A stretch of 64,000 bases of DNA from Actinomadura macrotermitis (GTDB lineage: Bacteria > Actinomycetota > Actinomycetes > Streptosporangiales > Streptosporangiaceae): the NCBI RefSeq assembly GCF_009604375.1, contig NZ_WEGH01000001.1, positions 124,001 to 188,000 of the forward strand, in the 5' to 3' direction. Below the pieces are notes generated by a model, which saw only the letters and a list, made by a program, of their open reading frames with translations, had not been told where the DNA came from and did no database searches. How positions within the stretch are numbered: the stretch's first letter is position 1; each line of letters begins with the position of its first letter. Of this stretch, positions 61,901-64,000 are shown in pieces. A program made the position numbers and the translations under genes.

Positions 61901-63642
61901 CGGTCATCGAGGCGATCCTGCGCGCCGACCCGGCGCGCCCGGCCGTCGCCTCGGCGAGCGGCGCGCTCACCTACGGCGAGCTGTCCGACATCTCGGCCAG
62001 GGTGGCGTCCGCGCTGGTGGCGGCCGGTATCCGGCCCGGCGAGCCGATCGGCGTGAGCCTTCCGCGCGACCACCGGATGCCCGCGATCCTGCTCGGCGTC
62101 CTGCGCGCCGGCGCGGCCTACGTCGCCATGGACGCCGACCTGCCCGCCCGCAGGCTCGCCCTGATCGCCGAGGACTGCGGCATCCGCCACGCGGTCGTGC
62201 TCGGCGAGCACGCGCTCCCCGACCTGGTCCTGCACGACGCCGAGGCCCTGATGGCGGCGCCCGCCGGGCCGCTGCCCGCGCCCGACCTCGGGCGGCCGGC
62301 CTACCTCATCTTCACCTCGGGCTCGACCGGGCGCCCCAAGGGCATCCAGATCTCGCACCGCGCGATCGCGTCCTTCGCCGAGGCGGTCCACGCCGATCCG
62401 GGGATGACCGGCGACGACGTGATCGTCGCGATGGCGCCGCTGGTGTTCGACATGTCCTCCTTCGAGTTCTGGGCGGCGCTGTCGATCGGCGCCCGCGTGT
62501 TCGTCGCCGACTCCGCCACCGCGCGGGACGGCCGGGCGCTGGCCGCCCTCCTGGACAGCGCGGAGGCGACCCTGATCATGGCGACGCCGAGCCGGCTCCG
62601 GCTGCTGGTCGCCGACGGCTGGGCGGGGCGGCCCGAGCTGCGCGTCCTGATCGGCGGCGAGATCCTGGACGAGGCGCTCGCCAAGGAACTGACGGCGCGC
62701 ACGGCGGGCGCGTGGAACGTCTACGGCCCGTCGGAGGTGACCGTGGTCTCGACGGTCCACCCGGTGGCCGCTCCGCCGCACGGCCCCCAGATCGCGATCG
62801 GCCATCCGATCCCCGGCGAGCGGATGGCCGTCGTCGACCCGCTCGGGCGGCTGCTGCCGCTGGGCGTCCCGGGTGAGCTCTGGCTGGGCGGGCCCGGCGT
62901 GGCGGACGGTTACCGCGGCCGTCCCGAGCTGACCGCGGCGGCCTTCGTCCCGGCCGGGGACGGCACCATGCTGTACCGGTCGGGCGACCGGGTCCGCTGG
63001 CGGCCCGACGGCTCGGGCGGCCACGTCCTGGTCTTCCTGGGCCGCCGCGACAACCAGGTCAAACTCCGCGGATACCGGATCGAGCTGGACGAGATCGACG
63101 CCGTGCTGCGCGAACACCTCTCCGTCATCGACGTGGCGACGGTCCCCAGCCCCGGCGCCGACGCCGTCCTGCGGGCGCACGTCGTGGCCCCCGCCCGTAT
63201 CCCCGACGAGGACCTGTTCCCCGCTCTGGAGGCCCACGCCCGGGACCGCCTTCCGGCCTACATGGTCCCCCGGACCTGGATCAGGCACGCCGAGCTGCCC
63301 CGCACCATCAGCGGCAAGCTGGACCGCCGCGCCCTGGACCCCGTGGCCGAGGAACCCGATGGCGCCGAGGAGCAGGACTCCGGCGGCGGGACGCTGGTGG
63401 AGCTGGTCGCGGAGATCTGGGAGGCCGCGCTGAAGACGCGCGGGCTCGGGCCCGAGGACGAGTTCTTCATGCTCGGCGGGACGTCGCTGCTGGCCACGCG
63501 GGTGACCGTGCGGCTGCGGGAGGCGCTGGGGTTCGACCTGCCGGTGTGGACGCTGTTCGACCACCCGGAACTGGGCGACTACGCCGCCGAGGTGGAACGG
63601 CTCGTCCTGGAAGGGCTCGCGGAAGAGGAGGCCGGCGCGTGA
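58912..63642 (+). CDS. Nonribosomal peptide synthetase, A-T-C-A-T
   Basis: 1576 residues. A1 (about 1-475) has HTSGSTGKPKG near 143, FDPSVMEIF with the pocket Asp, NCYGPTE and YRTGDL. T1 has LGGHSL near 503. The C domain (about 560-985) starts PLTEVQRGLWAM and carries DHIAFDG, an Asp in place of the first His but with the catalytic second His kept. A2 (about 1005-1480) has FTSGSTGRPKG near 1133, FDMSSFEFW, NVYGPSE and TISGKLD. T2 has LGGTSL near 1520. The GTG at 58912 has only a weak site. The absence of a leading C domain makes it a starter protein; T1 is the likely carrier for the CmlA-like hydroxylase. Residues activated are not predicted. Confidence 0.93.
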   Translation: MNIQQAVAEQARKNPGRVALVVQDLRVTYAQLEQRSNRIAHMLLEHGVRPGEAVGVLMDRGADLVPALLGTLKSGAAYVPLDPAYPLDRLAYLAADSGLRHVVTLPSLIGRVPDGATPVPVQDGGRADDPAVPVPPDSPAYVIHTSGSTGKPKGVVVEHRSALNLLEWVGEAWGEGVGGWLAATSIGFDPSVMEIFGPLVHGGTVVLADDLLALPALPAAGEVRALGGPPSVLAALLRSGPLPPSLRLVYSGGEALPGDLVARFLAAAPGIRFFNCYGPTECTTQCLVHEVSAGENPVPIGLPIAGAVVSVRDASGREVAPGETGELVVAGPVVARGYLGSDPGGFTGSRTYRTGDLVRFEGGVYWFAGRSDAQVKVRGHRVEPGEIEHALAGHPAVTEAAVVAVPDADGTHRLIGYAAATASERELLDHLAGRLPAPLVPDRIVLLPSLPLGPGGKLDRDALPSPAAPAGRAPATPAEQRVAAIVADVLGLPEVGADDSFASLGGHSLAAARVVARVASDLGVQVPLHEFLAAPTVAALAELVSAAPPAVARPRPRSGTHPLTEVQRGLWAMRQIDPATPATTIGLRFRLTGLVDAAALRSALNGIVERHESLRSRVELLDGEPVVRVAPPAPVPVTEHDLRSLDPARREEELSRLTAALKPFDLTVETPLLRAICAWIGPDAAEVLLVTDHIAFDGWSERILREELAAELAGRTPAAPALQFGDLAHDEAEDPYWREELAGAVVPYDLLGDPASVPGPRGRRISRRVDPALLDGVRDLAARLGLTPAAVQLAALATVVGGLSGRAETTIGLTATVRDRPGLDRVIGPLLDVLPIRADFADDPGLAVLAARVGERITRAFGHRDGLAAAVAAAVPRAHGANPLPVVLAFQPDEEPVTRIGDVRVELVGELDLGGAVTELTLLMNTGAAGPELVAEYATDRYTEAEAALVADAFLDALAQTVAGPERAVSSLALVSPAEEDRLRALGTGSPLTGTETVIEAILRADPARPAVASASGALTYGELSDISARVASALVAAGIRPGEPIGVSLPRDHRMPAILLGVLRAGAAYVAMDADLPARRLALIAEDCGIRHAVVLGEHALPDLVLHDAEALMAAPAGPLPAPDLGRPAYLIFTSGSTGRPKGIQISHRAIASFAEAVHADPGMTGDDVIVAMAPLVFDMSSFEFWAALSIGARVFVADSATARDGRALAALLDSAEATLIMATPSRLRLLVADGWAGRPELRVLIGGEILDEALAKELTARTAGAWNVYGPSEVTVVSTVHPVAAPPHGPQIAIGHPIPGERMAVVDPLGRLLPLGVPGELWLGGPGVADGYRGRPELTAAAFVPAGDGTMLYRSGDRVRWRPDGSGGHVLVFLGRRDNQVKLRGYRIELDEIDAVLREHLSVIDVATVPSPGADAVLRAHVVAPARIPDEDLFPALEAHARDRLPAYMVPRTWIRHAELPRTISGKLDRRALDPVAEEPDGAEEQDSGGGTLVELVAEIWEAALKTRGLGPEDEFFMLGGTSLLATRVTVRLREALGFDLPVWTLFDHPELGDYAAEVERLVLEGLAEEEAGA

Positions 63643-64000
63643 CCGAGGTCTCGCAGGACCGCGTGCGGGAACTGCTCGGCCGCCGGATCGCCGCCGCGCG
63701 CCAGGCGCCGGCCGGGATCCCGCGCGGCGCGGGCGACGGGCGGCTCTCGCCGGTGCAGCGCCGGATGTGGCTGGCGGGCGCCGCGGAGCCCGACAGCCCC
63801 GCGTACAACGTCCCGGTGGTCCTGCGGCTGCGCGGCGCCCTCGACGTGCCCGCGCTGGAGGCGGCCCTCGCGGACCTGGCGGCGCGGCACGAGGTGCTGC
63901 ACTCACGGATCGTCGAAGACGACGGTGAGCCGCGAGCCGTCCCGGGCGGCGCGCCGAGCGTCTCCCGCGAACGGATCGAGGCCGCCGAGCTGGACGCACG
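63639..64000 (+). CDS. Nonribosomal peptide synthetase, N-terminal condensation domain (3' end outside window)
   Basis: GTG at 63639 overlaps the previous stop by 4 bases. The 120 visible residues contain the first condensation motif, LSPVQRRMWLAG (near residue 36), and AARHEVLHSRI (near 86), so it is the start of a C domain. It should accept the chain from the upstream A-T-C-A-T protein. Domains beyond the C domain are not in the window. Confidence 0.9.
   Translation, partial: MTEVSQDRVRELLGRRIAAARQAPAGIPRGAGDGRLSPVQRRMWLAGAAEPDSPAYNVPVVLRLRGALDVPALEAALADLAARHEVLHSRIVEDDGEPRAVPGGAPSVSRERIEAAELDA

Noticed and set aside
60928..63999. Very long leftward frame opposite the NRPS at 58912
   Set aside because: A GC-rich antisense shadow with no recognisable domain; the + strand frame has full NRPS motifs.
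1..64000. CRISPR arrays, tRNA or rRNA genes, intact insertion sequences, prophage genes
   Set aside because: None seen: no regularly spaced repeats, no cloverleaf-like segments noticed, and only one decayed transposase fragment.

Overview
The DNA is very GC-rich, with short intergenic gaps, many GTG/TTG starts and ATGA/GTGA stop-start overlaps. The gene content (ROK, TetR and large LuxR-type regulators, TspO, HdeD, modular NRPS genes) points to a filamentous actinomycete. An Actinomadura- or Streptosporangiales-like host is my guess; no rRNA or other marker gene is present to prove it. I found no tRNA, rRNA, CRISPR array or intact mobile element.

Region 1 (1-11.15 kb) is a sugar or glycoside catabolic locus. 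A Gfo/Idh/MocA oxidoreductase and a ROK repressor run leftward. Divergent from them is a tight rightward operon: a lipoprotein binding protein, a fused LivH-LivM permease, two ABC ATPases, a small DUF6379 protein, a TIM-barrel isomerase-like protein, a GMC/pyranose-oxidase-like flavoprotein and a second TIM-barrel isomerase. DUF6379 plus TIM barrel plus FAD oxidase is the signature of oxidation-dependent C-glycoside (C-C bond) deglycosylation.

Region 2 (11.15-14.8 kb) holds a decayed small gene, an inverted-repeat element, a membrane protein with a TetR regulator, two pseudogenes facing away from each other (an alpha/beta hydrolase and a DUF6544-type gene), and a class I PPK2 polyphosphate kinase.

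Region 3 (15-34.3 kb) looks like a stress or physiology island. It has an MFS exporter, an HdeD-like protein, DUF1269, DUF6069, DUF7144 and other small membrane proteins, a GH15 glucanohydrolase, two DUF6325 paralogues, a STAS anti-anti-sigma factor and two large ATPase-LuxR regulators facing each other. Several strong hairpin terminators lie here, including a 52-bp perfect palindrome. A broken IS5-type transposase and a methyltransferase close the region at 34.5-35.7 kb.

Region 4 (36-45.4 kb, leftward) is an NRPS operon: MFS exporter, SyrP-like TauD hydroxylase, NRPS C-A-T-TE, NRPS A-T-C. Region 6 (57.2-64 kb) adds a CmlA-type di-iron beta-hydroxylase divergent from NRPS A-T-C-A-T, followed by a further NRPS that starts with a C domain and runs off the window. 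Notable features are a Cys nucleophile in the thioesterase (GWCLGG), deviations in the HHxxxDG motif of all three complete C domains, and two different hydroxylase families. These suggest an unusual beta-hydroxy-amino-acid peptide.

Region 5 (45.6-57.2 kb) lies between the two NRPS arms. It contains TspO, a DJ-1/Hsp31-like protein, a compact catabolic island (quinone oxidoreductase, TetR, Old Yellow Enzyme, aldehyde dehydrogenase, acetoacetate-decarboxylase-like protein, HSL-type esterase), a GT-C membrane glycosyltransferase and a two-component system. Three intergenic palindromes with a shared GCATACAT/ATGTATGC core mark the island as a probable TetR regulon.
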